NCBI RefSeq assembly: GCF_040611135.1
Contig: NZ_JBEXNL010000018.1
Location: forward strand, 27,363-91,362
Direction of reading: 5' to 3'
Source of the DNA: Tsukamurella sp040611135
GTDB taxonomy: Bacteria; Actinomycetota; Actinomycetes; Mycobacteriales; Mycobacteriaceae
Length of the DNA stretch: 64,000 bases
Shown: positions 25,977 through 34,967 of the stretch, piece after piece
How positions within the stretch are numbered: position 1 is the first letter of the stretch
Layout: every line of letters starts with the position of its first letter
Position numbers and translations under genes: made by a program
The notes under the pieces: model-generated
What the model was told of the DNA's origin: nothing
Databases searched by the model: none
The model's input: only the letters and a program-made list of their open reading frames with translations

Positions 25977-26504
25977 CTACTTGCCCTTGAGCAGGCCGCC
26001 GAGGATGCTCCCGAGCACGTTGCCCGCGGCGTTGCCGCCGGCGCTCGCGCCCGAGTTGCCGCCGCCGAGCATGTTGCCCAGGATGCTGCCGAGCAGGTCG
26101 CCGCCGCCCTGCTGCGGGGCCGGGGCCTGCTGCTGCTCGGGGGCCGCGGCGCCGCCGCTGGTGAGCTTCTTCATGACGAAGCTGATCACGATCGGCGCCA
26201 GGATCGGCAGGAGCTGCTTGACCAGGCCGTCGGTGACGCCCGAGGACAGCGGAGCGGCCGCGGCCGCCGCCACGTCGTCGGTCTTCTCGCCGAAGAGGCT
26301 GGCGACGATCTCCTGGCCGTCACCGTTGTCGGCGGCCTGGGCGAGATCGGCGGGGGCATCGGTGGCGTCGCTGTGCTGCAGGCCCGCGAGGAGGGTGGGC
26401 ACCGTCTGGTTCACGGCCTCCGAGGCGACGTCCTCGGAGACGCCGAGCTGAGCCGCGATGTCGGCGAGCGGGATGGACTTGAGCAGGTCGTCGAGATCGG
26501 ACAC
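25977..26504 (-). CDS. DUF937-domain protein
   Basis: 175 aa from the GTG at 26504, with AAGGAG five bases upstream. The helical N-terminal part (DLLKSIPLADIAAQLGVSEDVASEAV) and LAPIVISFVMKKL match DUF937. The second half is a Gln/Pro linker followed by Gly/Leu repeats (LLGSILGNMLGGG, VLGSILGGLLKG). No catalytic motif is seen. The fold resembles the YidB-like helical group, whose function is unclear. Convergent with gltD. Confidence 0.8.
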   Translation of the reverse strand: MSDLDDLLKSIPLADIAAQLGVSEDVASEAVNQTVPTLLAGLQHSDATDAPADLAQAADNGDGQEIVASLFGEKTDDVAAAAAAPLSSGVTDGLVKQLLPILAPIVISFVMKKLTSGGAAAPEQQQAPAPQQGGGDLLGSILGNMLGGGNSGASAGGNAAGNVLGSILGGLLKGK

Positions 26505-26596
26505 GGTTCTCCTTGGCGGATGTGTGGGGAAGCAAAACTGCGATCGAACAATGACAGATTAGCCGCGCCGCCGGACGGTCTTCGCGGTACCCGGCT

Positions 26597-26845
26597 GTGA
26601 GGCGGGACACGCGTGCGGCCGTAGCGCTGGACCCCGCTCCCAGGAAGGAATACAGTATCCGTAACCAATCGTTCCGCATTGAGATCGCACCCTCGGAGAT
26701 CGCCGTGAAGCTGACCCGCCGCCCCTCGCTCCTGGGCTCACGAACCCTCACCCGCCTGCGGAATCGGCGTCTCGCGCTCCTGCTCACGGAGGACGGCGAG
26801 CGCCTCGTCACCCCCTCTGATCTGCGGAGTCTGCGCGTCAGCTGA
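26597..26845 (+). CDS. Possible small basic protein of unknown function
   Basis: Reads 82 aa from a GTG. The likely true part is the last 46 aa, from the GTG at 26705, which has CGGAG at normal spacing. The peptide is Arg/Leu-rich and ends LLTEDGERLVTPSDLRSLRVS. It overlaps the convergent hydrolase gene by 8 bases. I recognise no family; it could be non-coding. Confidence 0.3.
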   Translation: MRRDTRAAVALDPAPRKEYSIRNQSFRIEIAPSEIAVKLTRRPSLLGSRTLTRLRNRRLALLLTEDGERLVTPSDLRSLRVS

Positions 26846-27671
26846 CGGTGTCGAGCACCAGCGCCGCGACCTGTGCGGGCTGATCGACCATCGCCTGATG
26901 TCCGCTGGGCGAGATCACCGCGTAGCGGGCTCGCAGCAGGTCCGCGAGACCCCGCTGCTCCTTCAGCCACGACGCCGACAGCGGAGTGCGGTGCCCGCCG
27001 TACGCCGCGGCCACCGTGATCGGGATCCCCGGCGGCAGCTCCCGGCCTTCGCGCAGTGCTGCCAGGTCGCGCGCCAGCACCGGGTACCGCCCGTTCTCCA
27101 GGAACGCGGCCTTGAAGTAGCCGTCCGATTTCAGGATGTCCGCGTACTCGCGGGGCGGGGTCGCGCCGCCGAGCAATCGGTGCGCGGCCGGGCCCACCCG
27201 GTTCAGGCCCACCGCGGCCCCCGCCTCCGCCGACCGCAGCAGCAGCTCGTTTCGAAGGTCGCCGGGCAGTACCCACCGCGGCGGCGAGGACTCGACGCTG
27301 CCGTCGAGGATCACCACACCCGCCGTGCGCGCGGGGTGCTCGCGCGCGAAGGCCTCGACGTAGAAGCTCGCCATCGAGTGCCCCACCATGACCGCGGACT
27401 CCAGTCGGAGCGCGTCGAGCAGCTCGCGCAGCCGTGCGACCTCGGACTCCAGGGTGGGCACGGCACCGTCGGGCCAGGGGTCGGAGAGGCCGTAGCCCGG
27501 CCGATCCAGGCGGACGACGGTGCGGCCCACGGTCAGGAGTTCGGTGACGGCGTCCCAGTCGAACCAGTTGCCGGCCAGGCCGGAGTTGAGCACGACGGGC
27601 GGCCCGGAGGCGGGTCCGCGCGGACCGTCGACCACCACGTGAGTGCGGGTACCCGCGAGTTCGAGCAGCAC
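26838..27671 (-). CDS. Alpha/beta-fold hydrolase
   Basis: 277 aa from the GTG at 27671; TACTCT 7 nt upstream supports this start over the longer reading. The nucleophile elbow GHSMAS carries the catalytic Ser. An oxyanion stretch (LNSGLAGNWFDW) and a C-terminal His (SPSGHQAMVDQP) are present. It resembles haloalkane-dehalogenase and proline-iminopeptidase-like hydrolases, but the substrate is unknown. Divergent from the S4-domain gene with only 31 bases between. Confidence 0.85.
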   Translation of the reverse strand: MLLELAGTRTHVVVDGPRGPASGPPVVLNSGLAGNWFDWDAVTELLTVGRTVVRLDRPGYGLSDPWPDGAVPTLESEVARLRELLDALRLESAVMVGHSMASFYVEAFAREHPARTAGVVILDGSVESSPPRWVLPGDLRNELLLRSAEAGAAVGLNRVGPAAHRLLGGATPPREYADILKSDGYFKAAFLENGRYPVLARDLAALREGRELPPGIPITVAAAYGGHRTPLSASWLKEQRGLADLLRARYAVISPSGHQAMVDQPAQVAALVLDTVS

Positions 27672-27702
27672 GATACGAAGAGTAGTCGGGCATGATGAGG
27701 GC

Positions 27703-27921
27703 GTGAACAATGCGATCGACGTGGCCATTTCCGACGAGGTGATCCGCCTGGGTCAGTTCCTCAAGCTCGCAGGGTTGATCGACTCCGGAGCGGAGGCCAA
27801 GGCCGTGATCGCGGAGGGTGAGGTGACGGTGAACGGCGAGGTCGACCTCCGGCGGGGCCGGCAACTCGCCGTCGGCGATGTGGTGGAGGTCTTCGGTCGG
27901 TCCGCCCGCGTCGCGCGGTGA
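27703..27921 (+). CDS. S4-domain RNA-binding protein (YaaA/RlbA-like)
   Basis: 72 aa from the GTG at 27703. Almost the whole protein is one S4 domain: RLGQFLKLAGLIDSGAEAK, then AEGEVTVNGEVDLRRGRQL and VGDVVEV. Such single-domain S4 proteins bind structured RNA, often rRNA or tRNA. Longer readings overlap the divergent hydrolase gene and are less likely. Confidence 0.88.
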   Translation: MNNAIDVAISDEVIRLGQFLKLAGLIDSGAEAKAVIAEGEVTVNGEVDLRRGRQLAVGDVVEVFGRSARVAR

Positions 27922-27992
27922 TCGCGTCCCGCGTCACATGAGGACGATGTCGTCGCGGCGCTGAACGTGGGTGGCTCCGGTGGTGAGAGGCC

Positions 27993-28484
27993 CTACCTCA
28001 GGACGATGCCGTCCTCGTCGCTGAAGAGAGTGTCGCCCGGGGTGAACGTGACCCCGCCGAACGTGACCGGCACGTCCCGCTGCCCCTCGGCGGTCTTCGT
28101 CGACTTACGCGGGTTGGTACCCAGCGCCTTGACGCCGATGTCGAGCGTTCCGATCACCGCTGCGTCCCGCACGGCGCCGTAGGCCACGATCCCGGCCCAA
28201 CCGTTGGAGCGGCCCAGTTCCGCGATGAGGTCGCCGACCAGGGCGGTGTGCAGCGACGGGACGCCGCTCGAGTCCGAGCCGTCGATGACCAGCACGCGGC
28301 CCTCGCCGGGCTCGCCGAGGACGGACTTGAGCAGGGCATTGTCCTGGAAGCACTTCACCGTGACGACCTCGCCGGCGAACTGCTTGCGGCCGCCGAACTG
28401 CCGGAACTGCGTGTCGCAGCTGCGCACGTCGGGGCCGATCTCGTCGACCAGGTCCGCGGTGGGGGTGAACTGCACGTTGCTCAT
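27993..28484 (-). CDS. rraA: RraA-family protein (RNase E regulator / HMG aldolase fold)
   Basis: 163 aa. It has the conserved RraA elements: DVRSCDTQFRQFGG, VKCFQDNALLKSVL, the GDLIAELGRSNGWAGIVAYG pocket and RDAAVIGTLDIGVKALG. E. coli RraA inhibits RNase E; many homologues are HMG/CHA aldolases instead, so both roles stay open. The orthologue by order is Rv3853. TATGAT 6 nt before the ATG (28491-28496, minus strand) suggests a leaderless mRNA. A faint echo of its 3' end lies just downstream. Confidence 0.92.
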   Translation of the reverse strand: MSNVQFTPTADLVDEIGPDVRSCDTQFRQFGGRKQFAGEVVTVKCFQDNALLKSVLGEPGEGRVLVIDGSDSSGVPSLHTALVGDLIAELGRSNGWAGIVAYGAVRDAAVIGTLDIGVKALGTNPRKSTKTAEGQRDVPVTFGGVTFTPGDTLFSDEDGIVLR

Positions 28485-28622
28485 GCCGCGATCATAACGG
28501 CGCTCACGATTTCGCCATCTGATGCGGTGGACACGTCGGGGTGCACGTCCGATTGCGAAGAACCCGAGATCCTGAAGAAACGCGCTATTGAGTGGTCATC
28601 AACAAGCGGGTAGCCTGGGCCC

Positions 28623-30173
28623 ATGCCAGCACCCACCCAGGCCACGTTCGACCGTCTTCGCGCCCTCTCGGCGATCGACCACCCCGAGGAGCGCACATCG
28701 CGCGACGTCCTCGAGGCGTTCTCCGGCGAGAAGGTGACCACGATCCCCGTCGGCACCGCCGAGGACGTGACCAAGGCCTTCGAGCGCGCCCGCCTCGCGC
28801 AGAAGCAGTGGGCGGCCCGCACGCCGCAGGACCGCGCGAAGGTGCTGCTGAAGTTCGCGGAGCTGGTGGGGGACAACCGCGCCGAACTCATGGACATGGT
28901 GCAGCTGGAGACCGGCAAGGCCCGCCAGTACGCGCAGGAGGAGGCGCTGGACGTCGCGATGACGGCCCGCTGGTACGGCAAGAACGCGCCGAAGATCCTG
29001 GCGGAGAAGAGCACCGACGGCATGCTGCCGGTGTTCACCAAGACCCGCGTGCGCTACCAGCCCAAGGGCGTCGTCGGCGTGATCGCGCCGTGGAACTACC
29101 CCATCACCCTCGCCGTGTCGGACGGCATCGCCGCGCTGGCCGCGGGCAACGCCGTGGTACTCAAGCCGGACTCGCAGACCCCGTACTGCGCGCTCGCCGC
29201 CGTCGAGCTGCTGTACAGGGCCGGCCTGCCACGCGACCTGTTCGCCGTGGTCCCGGGCCCCGGCGGCGTCGTGGGTACCGCGATCGTCGAGGCCGCGGAC
29301 TACCTCATGTTCACGGGTTCCTCCGCCACCGGCGCCACCCTCGCCGAGCAGTGCGGCAAGCGCCTCATCGGCTTCTCCGCCGAACTGGGCGGCAAGAACC
29401 CCATGGTGGTCACCAAGGACGCCGACATCGCGCACACGGCCGACGGTGCCGCCCGCGCCGCGTTCTCGAACTCGGGCCAGCTGTGCATCTCGATCGAGCG
29501 GATCTACGTCGAGCGGGAGATCGCCGACGAGTTCGCCCGCGCCTTCGCCGAGCGCACCGCCACGCTCGCCCTGGGCGCAGGCTACGACTTCACCAACGAG
29601 ATGGGCTCGCTCGCATCGAAGTCGCAGATCGACACCGTGGCCGCGCACGTCGACGACGCCGTCGCCAAGGGCGCGACGGTGCTCGCCGGCGGCAAGGCCC
29701 GCCCCGACCTCGGCCCGTTCTTCTACGAGCCGACGGTGCTCAAGGACGTGCCGGAAGAGGCCGTCTGCTTCAAGTCGGAGACCTTCGGCCCGTTGGTCTC
29801 GATCTACCCCGTCGACTCGGTCGACGAGGCCATTGAGAAGGCCAACGACACCGAGTACGGCCTCAACGCGTCGGTCTTCGCGGGCACGACGAAGCAGGCG
29901 CAGCAGATCGCCGAGCGGATCAACGCCGGCACCGTCAACATCAACGAGGGCTATGCCGCGGCGTGGGGCTCGACTGCTGCGCCGATGGGCGGCATGGGCA
30001 TCTCGGGCGTGGGGCGTCGCCACGGCACCGAGGGGCTGCTCAAGTACTGCGAGTCGAAGACCATCGCGCAGCAGCGGGTCATCGGCATCGGCGGCATCAA
30101 GGGCGTGCCCCGTAACCTCTTCCTCAATGTCATGCCCTCGGCGGTCAAGGCGCTCAAGCTGCTCGGCCGGTAG
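28623..30173 (+). CDS. gabD2: Succinate-semialdehyde dehydrogenase (NADP+)
   Basis: 516 aa aldehyde dehydrogenase of the GabD2 type (cf. Rv1731). It oxidises succinic semialdehyde to succinate, linking GABA or 2-oxoglutarate breakdown to the TCA cycle. Catalytic C288 (SGQLCISIERI) and general base E254 (ELGGKNP) are present, with NAD(P)-site FTGSSATG. TAGCCT (28611-28616) lies 6 nt before the ATG, so the transcript is probably leaderless. The subtype rests on overall similarity; a broader-range aldehyde dehydrogenase is possible. Confidence 0.9.
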   Translation: MPAPTQATFDRLRALSAIDHPEERTSRDVLEAFSGEKVTTIPVGTAEDVTKAFERARLAQKQWAARTPQDRAKVLLKFAELVGDNRAELMDMVQLETGKARQYAQEEALDVAMTARWYGKNAPKILAEKSTDGMLPVFTKTRVRYQPKGVVGVIAPWNYPITLAVSDGIAALAAGNAVVLKPDSQTPYCALAAVELLYRAGLPRDLFAVVPGPGGVVGTAIVEAADYLMFTGSSATGATLAEQCGKRLIGFSAELGGKNPMVVTKDADIAHTADGAARAAFSNSGQLCISIERIYVEREIADEFARAFAERTATLALGAGYDFTNEMGSLASKSQIDTVAAHVDDAVAKGATVLAGGKARPDLGPFFYEPTVLKDVPEEAVCFKSETFGPLVSIYPVDSVDEAIEKANDTEYGLNASVFAGTTKQAQQIAERINAGTVNINEGYAAAWGSTAAPMGGMGISGVGRRHGTEGLLKYCESKTIAQQRVIGIGGIKGVPRNLFLNVMPSAVKALKLLGR

Positions 30174-30266
30174 TCCGCCGTTTCTCGTCAGGCGGGGACG
30201 CGGTACACGTGACGATTACCTCCGAGGTCATGGTGGTGCTTCCCCCGCGCGGCTAGATTCGCGTCC

Positions 30267-31028
30267 ATGACGACCACCGAGGTCGGCCCGCTCCTGCGCG
30301 CCTGGCGGCAGCGACGACGGCTCAGCCAGCTCGAGCTCGCGAACCGCGCCGAGGTCAACGGGCGGCATGTGAGCTTCGTGGAGACCGGCCGCTCGCGCCC
30401 GAGCGCCGAGATGATCCTGCGGCTCGCGGAACACCTCGACGTGCCGCCGCGCGAACGTGATGCGCTCCTCGTCGCGGGCGGCTTCGCGCCGCGCCACGAC
30501 AGCCCCGTCGACGCAGTCGGGGTGCTCGCGTCCTTCCGGACCCTCCTGGACGCGCACGCGCCCTATCCCGCGGTGCTGCTCGACAGGTACTGGGATCTCG
30601 TGGACGCCAACGACGCGGTGCCGCCGCTCCTCGATGGATGTGCGGCGCACCTGCTGGAGCCGCCGATCAACGTCGTCCGGCTGAGCCTGCACCCGCAGGG
30701 GCTGGCGTCGCGCATCGTCGACCTCGGGGCGTGGCGCGCGCACCTGCTGCACCAGGTGTCCGCGCGTGCCGACCGGACCGCCGACCCGCGACTCGCGGCG
30801 CTGCTCGCGGAGTGTCGGGAGTACCCGGCCGGTGCATCGGGTCCCGAGCCCTCGGGCCCCGTCGTCGAGCTCGTGCTCCGCATGCCCGACGGTGCGCCGC
30901 ACCTGCGGCTGTTCAGCGTGCTCAGCGCGGTGCTCACGCCGCACGACGCCTGCGTCGACGAGCTGCACCTGGAGACCTTCCTGCCCGCCGACGAGGCGAC
31001 CCGGGAACGGCTACAGGCGCGGCCCTGA
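30267..31028 (+). CDS. XRE regulator with MmyB-like ligand domain
   Basis: 253 aa. The helix-turn-helix (LSQLELANRAEVNGRHVSFVETG, about 19-41) is followed by the MmyB-like LBD (YPAVLLDRYWDLVDANDAV onward). This large actinobacterial family often regulates a neighbouring oxidoreductase. TAGATT (30254-30259) lies 7 nt before the ATG, and a short ACCTCCGAGGT palindrome overlaps the upstream promoter region. The 3' end overlaps the SGNH hydrolase gene by 18 bases. Confidence 0.9.
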   Translation: MTTTEVGPLLRAWRQRRRLSQLELANRAEVNGRHVSFVETGRSRPSAEMILRLAEHLDVPPRERDALLVAGGFAPRHDSPVDAVGVLASFRTLLDAHAPYPAVLLDRYWDLVDANDAVPPLLDGCAAHLLEPPINVVRLSLHPQGLASRIVDLGAWRAHLLHQVSARADRTADPRLAALLAECREYPAGASGPEPSGPVVELVLRMPDGAPHLRLFSVLSAVLTPHDACVDELHLETFLPADEATRERLQARP

Positions 31029-31937
31029 CGCTCGCAGCGCGGTGGTGATCGCCGCCGCGACGGCGCGCCCCTCCTCGGGGAAGGGGTGCATCTCGGCGGC
31101 GCGGGGATCGTCGTCGACGCCGTTGATCCACGGTCGGGCGCTGCACAATTCGTGGCCCTTCGACACGGGTTCCATGTCGACGTACTCGGCCCGGGTGTTC
31201 GTGGCGGCCTGCCGGACGGCGTGGTTGAGCCGCTCGGTGAGGACACTCCGCATCCACGGGATCGAGGCGGACCGGAAGGGGTGGATCGCGGCACAGGTCC
31301 GGTCGCCGGCGAACACCGAGGGATAGCCCACCACCAGGATCCGTGCGCGTGGCGACCGCTCGCGCGCGGCGCGGATGATGCGCTCGTTCGCCGCGGTGAT
31401 CCGGGCGAGCCGAGCGGCGACGGCACCGTCGGACAGACGGGCGGGCCGGGTGCGCTCGTCGGCGGCGCACCGCCCCGCGGTCGATCGCGGTGCGACCGCG
31501 CAGGATTCGAGGATGCTCGAGTACAGGTCGCCGTCGTTGCCACCGAGGGAGATCGTCACCAGCTCCGTCTCCGCGCCGATGCCGGTCAATTGCGGTGCGG
31601 CGGAGTAGTAGCCGGTCTTCGCGGACCCGGCGCGCTGGCTCGCGAAGGCGTCCCGTGTCTTCGCGCCGCCGCAGGTGTTGTCCCGCAGTGCGTCCGGAGA
31701 CAGGCCCAGCGACGCTGCCACCAGCTTCGGGTAGTTGTGCGTGGACCGCCCGCACGCACGCTCCTGCTGGGAGGCGCCGACGGTGGCGTCGGCGGGGAGC
31801 GATGAGTAGGAATCCCCGAGCGCGACATATTCCGGCGCGGGCGTGGCCGCCACCGCCGGTGCCGCGCCGAGCACGGCCGTCGAGGCGAGAACCGCTGCGC
31901 CGACCAGCAACAGGGACGGACGGATGCGCATCGACAT
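31011..31937 (-). CDS. Secreted SGNH/GDSL hydrolase (lipase-like)
   Basis: 308 aa from the ATG at 31937; TACAGT 6 nt upstream favours it over the ATG at 31931. A signal peptide ends near AVAATPA (about residue 31). Block I is GDSY with nucleophile S43, block III GGND has N134, and a C-terminal HPFPEEG carries the catalytic His. Several Cys pairs suggest disulfides outside the cell. Relatives are secreted actinobacterial lipases; the substrate is unknown. Confidence 0.88.
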   Translation of the reverse strand: MSMRIRPSLLLVGAAVLASTAVLGAAPAVAATPAPEYVALGDSYSSLPADATVGASQQERACGRSTHNYPKLVAASLGLSPDALRDNTCGGAKTRDAFASQRAGSAKTGYYSAAPQLTGIGAETELVTISLGGNDGDLYSSILESCAVAPRSTAGRCAADERTRPARLSDGAVAARLARITAANERIIRAARERSPRARILVVGYPSVFAGDRTCAAIHPFRSASIPWMRSVLTERLNHAVRQAATNTRAEYVDMEPVSKGHELCSARPWINGVDDDPRAAEMHPFPEEGRAVAAAITTALRASGPRL

Positions 31938-32022
31938 GCCGTCACTGTATTGTGCGCGGCCGTCGACCGCAGTCCGTCGAAATCCCGTTGCGGTGCGGCG
32001 CCGACGGCGCGACCATGAGGGC

Positions 32023-32514
32023 ATGGAGGTCACGTTCGTCAAGCGCCGGAACGGATACGACGTGCGGATCGCCCGTGCGAGGGGGCCGGAACTCGCGCCC
32101 CGCGGCGGTCCTGGCGGCAGGCCGCCGGTGCCGCACGACGCCGCGCACCTCATCGTGGAGTCCGAGGCGGGCCTGCGCGGCGGGGTGTTCGGGCGGCTCG
32201 CCGACGCCAACGGCCTCGACGGGCTGTTCTGGCCGGCGGATCCGGCGGAGCGCCGAAAGGCCTCCCGGCGCAACAGGCGGCCTACCCCGGCACAGTCCGC
32301 GGATATGGCGCGCTCCGAGTATCTGGCCTCGCTGACCGCGGCGCTGTGGGAGGTCGAGCGGGGGCACCGCAGGGCGGAGCCGGCCTGGCCCGGTGCGCTC
32401 GAGGACGCCGATGTCGAACCCACCCTGCGAGAGCGGATCTTCGCCCGCTACGACGACTTCGCCCCGCGCTGGGCGGCCCTTCCGGACGGCGGTGAACTCG
32501 TACTGCAGTGGTGA
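32023..32514 (+). CDS. Conserved hypothetical protein
   Basis: 163 aa from the ATG at 32023. The centre (PHDAAHLIVESEAGLRGGVFG) resembles a group of uncharacterised actinobacterial proteins with a PHD-x-H motif. The N-terminus is a short beta pattern (VTFVKRRNGYDVRIAR) and the C-terminal half is helical and charged. No known catalytic site or membrane segment is visible. It stands alone, divergent from the SGNH hydrolase. Confidence 0.75.
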   Translation: MEVTFVKRRNGYDVRIARARGPELAPRGGPGGRPPVPHDAAHLIVESEAGLRGGVFGRLADANGLDGLFWPADPAERRKASRRNRRPTPAQSADMARSEYLASLTAALWEVERGHRRAEPAWPGALEDADVEPTLRERIFARYDDFAPRWAALPDGGELVLQW

Positions 32515-32587
32515 GACCGGATCGGGGCACGACCGACCGGGACGGGGCGGCGGACCGTCGCCGACGCCTCGGAGCGGCAGCGGTGAG

Positions 32588-33283
32588 CTAGGAGCTGACG
32601 CCGAGGCGGTTGAGCAGGTCGGCGTCGATGCCGTCCAGCTCGCGGGCGATGGCCTGGTGCGCCGGGCGGCGCCGCGCGGGCGGCATCGACTCGGACGCGG
32701 TGATGGCGGTGCCCAGGTCGTCGAGGCGCTGCGCCACGGAGGCCGTGAAGGACTTGGTCTCGGCGTCGGGATGCGTGGCCGCGAGCTGGTCCAGCGAGCG
32801 GCGTGCCGCCGCGACGCGGGCGGAGAGCCCGCCGCCGTAGCCTGCGAACGCCGCGACCTCGTCGACGGGCACGCCCAGGCGCGAGGCCTTCGCCGCGTCC
32901 AGCTGGTTCCGGCCGGCCTGCGCCGCGCGGTACGCGATCGGCACCACGACGGGCGCGAGCAGGCGCGCGGTGGAGATGTACCGCTTGAGCCGCGCCTCGG
33001 AGAGCAGTTTGCCCTCGACCGCCGCGCGAGCGTTGGTCTCCGCGATCTTGAGGTTCGCAGCGTCGGCCTTCCCCTGCGCCTTCGCCACGATCTTCGAGCG
33101 CTGCAGATCGGCCTTCAGTGCCTTGCGCTCGCTCTTCGACGCGCTCTTCACGACGCGCTTGGCGTCGCGATCCGCGTTCTTGGCGGCGAGCTTCGCCTCG
33201 AGGCGCGCCTTGGACTTGAGCGCCTTGGCCTGCGCGCGGCGCTCCGCGCGGGAGGACTTCTTCTTCTTGCCGAACAAACCCAT
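32588..33283 (-). CDS. DUF6474-family basic coiled-coil protein
   Basis: 231 aa from the ATG at 33283. It opens with a Lys/Arg-rich stretch (GLFGKKKKSSRAERR), then a long charged alpha-helical region rich in Ala/Lys (about 20-100). A short hydrophobic segment follows (STARLLAPVVVPIAYRA). This matches DUF6474 of Mycobacteriales, and a related protein may occupy the same position in mycobacteria. Function is unknown; membrane or nucleic-acid association is plausible from the charge. Confidence 0.78.
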   Translation of the reverse strand: MGLFGKKKKSSRAERRAQAKALKSKARLEAKLAAKNADRDAKRVVKSASKSERKALKADLQRSKIVAKAQGKADAANLKIAETNARAAVEGKLLSEARLKRYISTARLLAPVVVPIAYRAAQAGRNQLDAAKASRLGVPVDEVAAFAGYGGGLSARVAAARRSLDQLAATHPDAETKSFTASVAQRLDDLGTAITASESMPPARRRPAHQAIARELDGIDADLLNRLGVSS

Positions 33284-33380
33284 CAGTGCACGTCCTTGTA
33301 GGTCAGTACTGCCGTCCGGTACAGCATTGCACAGCGCGGCTCCGCGAGTTGTCGGTGCCGCCCGCCATACTGCTAGGGAA

Positions 33381-34967
33381 GTGAACATCAACGAGGCAAC
33401 CACGACGAATCCGGTGAGCGCACGGTCGCTCACCGGTTGCCGGCACCGTCTGGCGCTCGAGGCCCGCGCCCCGCAGGGCGAGCCGGACCCGGGCATGGAG
33501 TTGCGGGTCGAGGCGGCCGCCGTGTTCCGCGCATCGGTGCGGGACGGTCTGCCGGGACTGACGATCATCGAGCAGGGCGAAGGAGCGGTCCGGCGCACCC
33601 TGGCCGCGATGGCGGCGGGCGCCGATCGGATCTGGAACGCCGTGCTGCCCACCGCACACGATCGCCGCGGCCACAGCGAACTCCTGGTTCGCCTCGCCGA
33701 CGGCTACATCCCCGTCATCGTCGTCAACCACAAGACCTGCGACCCCGTCGCCGGTTCGCGCCCGGCAGCCGGACCGGACGGCGCGCCCCGCGGGCCCGTG
33801 ACCTCGCCGCTGGAGCGCTGGGAGCCCCGCGAAGACCAGACGGTGCGGGTCCGCCAGCACCGGGGCGACCAGATGCGCCTGGCCCACCTCACCCGCATGC
33901 TGCAGGACACGGGGTTCGCGTCGCGCACGCTGCTCGGCGGGAGCATCGGGGTCGACGGTGCGCGGATCGTCGTGCACGAGGTCGGCCCGCTGTTGCCAGC
34001 CTACGACGAGCGATTCGCGGACCGTCGGGCAGTGCTCGCCGGAACGGTGGAGACGGAGCCCGTGCGCGTGGCGGAGTGCCGGCGGTGCCCCTGGTGGCCG
34101 CAGTGCGCGCAGACCCTGACCCTGGCGCGGGACGTGAGCCTGGTGGCCGACGGCCGCTCCGCACCCGGCCTGCGCGCGGCGGGCGTCGTCACCGTCGACC
34201 AGCTGGCCGAGTACGAGGGTCCCCAACCCGAGGACGTACCCGTCCCGATCGCCGACCTGCGCGCGATGGCTCGCGCCTGGCGCGACGGGCAGGTACTCGT
34301 GCGGCGGTACCCGGAGGTGACGGTGCGCCGGGCCGATGTCGAGGTGGATGTCGACATGGAGAGCTACCAGGAGTACGGCGCGTACCTCTGGGGCACCTGG
34401 CTACGGAGCGACGGCGTCGAGCTCGGGTACCGGCCGTTCGTCACCTGGGATCCGGTGCCCACGCGCGACGAGGCGCGCTCGTTCGCCGAATTCTGGGCCT
34501 TCCTGATGGATCGGCGCGCGGAGGCGCACGCCACGGGCAGGACCTTCGCGGCGTACTGCTACTCGCAGAACGCCGAGAACAAGTGGCTCCTGGCGTCGGC
34601 GGACAGGTTCGCGGGCGAGCCCGGCGTGCCCGCGCGCCGGGCCGTCGAGGAGTTCATCGCCTCGCCCGAGTGGGTCGACATGTTCGACGCGGTCGGCGAT
34701 TCCTTCCTCTCCCTGGAGGGCCGGGGCCTGAAGAAGGTCGCGCCCGTCGCCGGATTCCACTGGCGTGACGCCGAAGCCGGCGGCGAGGCCTCGATGCTCT
34801 GGTACCGCGTGGGCGTCGGGATCGACGTGGGATTCGGCGACGCCGAGCGCGCGGCGCAGCGGCAGCGGATCCTCGAGTACAACGAGGACGATGTGAAGGC
34901 CACGGCCGCGCTCCGCGCGTTCATGTCGAGCGACCGCGTACTCGCGCTGCCGGTGGTGGGCGCTTAG
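33381..34967 (+). CDS. TM0106-family RecB-like nuclease
   Basis: 528 aa, GTG start at 33381; readings further upstream run into the DUF6474 gene. The N-terminal half is a PD-(D/E)XK RecB-like domain with a cysteine cluster C233, C236, C242 (CRRCPWWPQC) resembling Cas4/AddB Fe-S sites. The C-terminal half has a DEDD-exonuclease-like pattern (VDVDMESYQEYGAYLWG, YRPFVTWD) and ends YNEDDVKATAAL. The family is thought to process DNA ends, but the biological role is not established. Confidence 0.85.
   Translation: MNINEATTTNPVSARSLTGCRHRLALEARAPQGEPDPGMELRVEAAAVFRASVRDGLPGLTIIEQGEGAVRRTLAAMAAGADRIWNAVLPTAHDRRGHSELLVRLADGYIPVIVVNHKTCDPVAGSRPAAGPDGAPRGPVTSPLERWEPREDQTVRVRQHRGDQMRLAHLTRMLQDTGFASRTLLGGSIGVDGARIVVHEVGPLLPAYDERFADRRAVLAGTVETEPVRVAECRRCPWWPQCAQTLTLARDVSLVADGRSAPGLRAAGVVTVDQLAEYEGPQPEDVPVPIADLRAMARAWRDGQVLVRRYPEVTVRRADVEVDVDMESYQEYGAYLWGTWLRSDGVELGYRPFVTWDPVPTRDEARSFAEFWAFLMDRRAEAHATGRTFAAYCYSQNAENKWLLASADRFAGEPGVPARRAVEEFIASPEWVDMFDAVGDSFLSLEGRGLKKVAPVAGFHWRDAEAGGEASMLWYRVGVGIDVGFGDAERAAQRQRILEYNEDDVKATAALRAFMSSDRVLALPVVGA

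Noticed and set aside
28499..30023. Open frame opposite gabD2
   Set aside because: Pure shadow of the dehydrogenase reading frame; no start signals or domain.
30218..30228. ACCTCCGAGGT palindrome upstream of the MmyB-type regulator
   Set aside because: Only 11 bp; such short palindromes are expected by chance at this GC content, so not listed as an operator.
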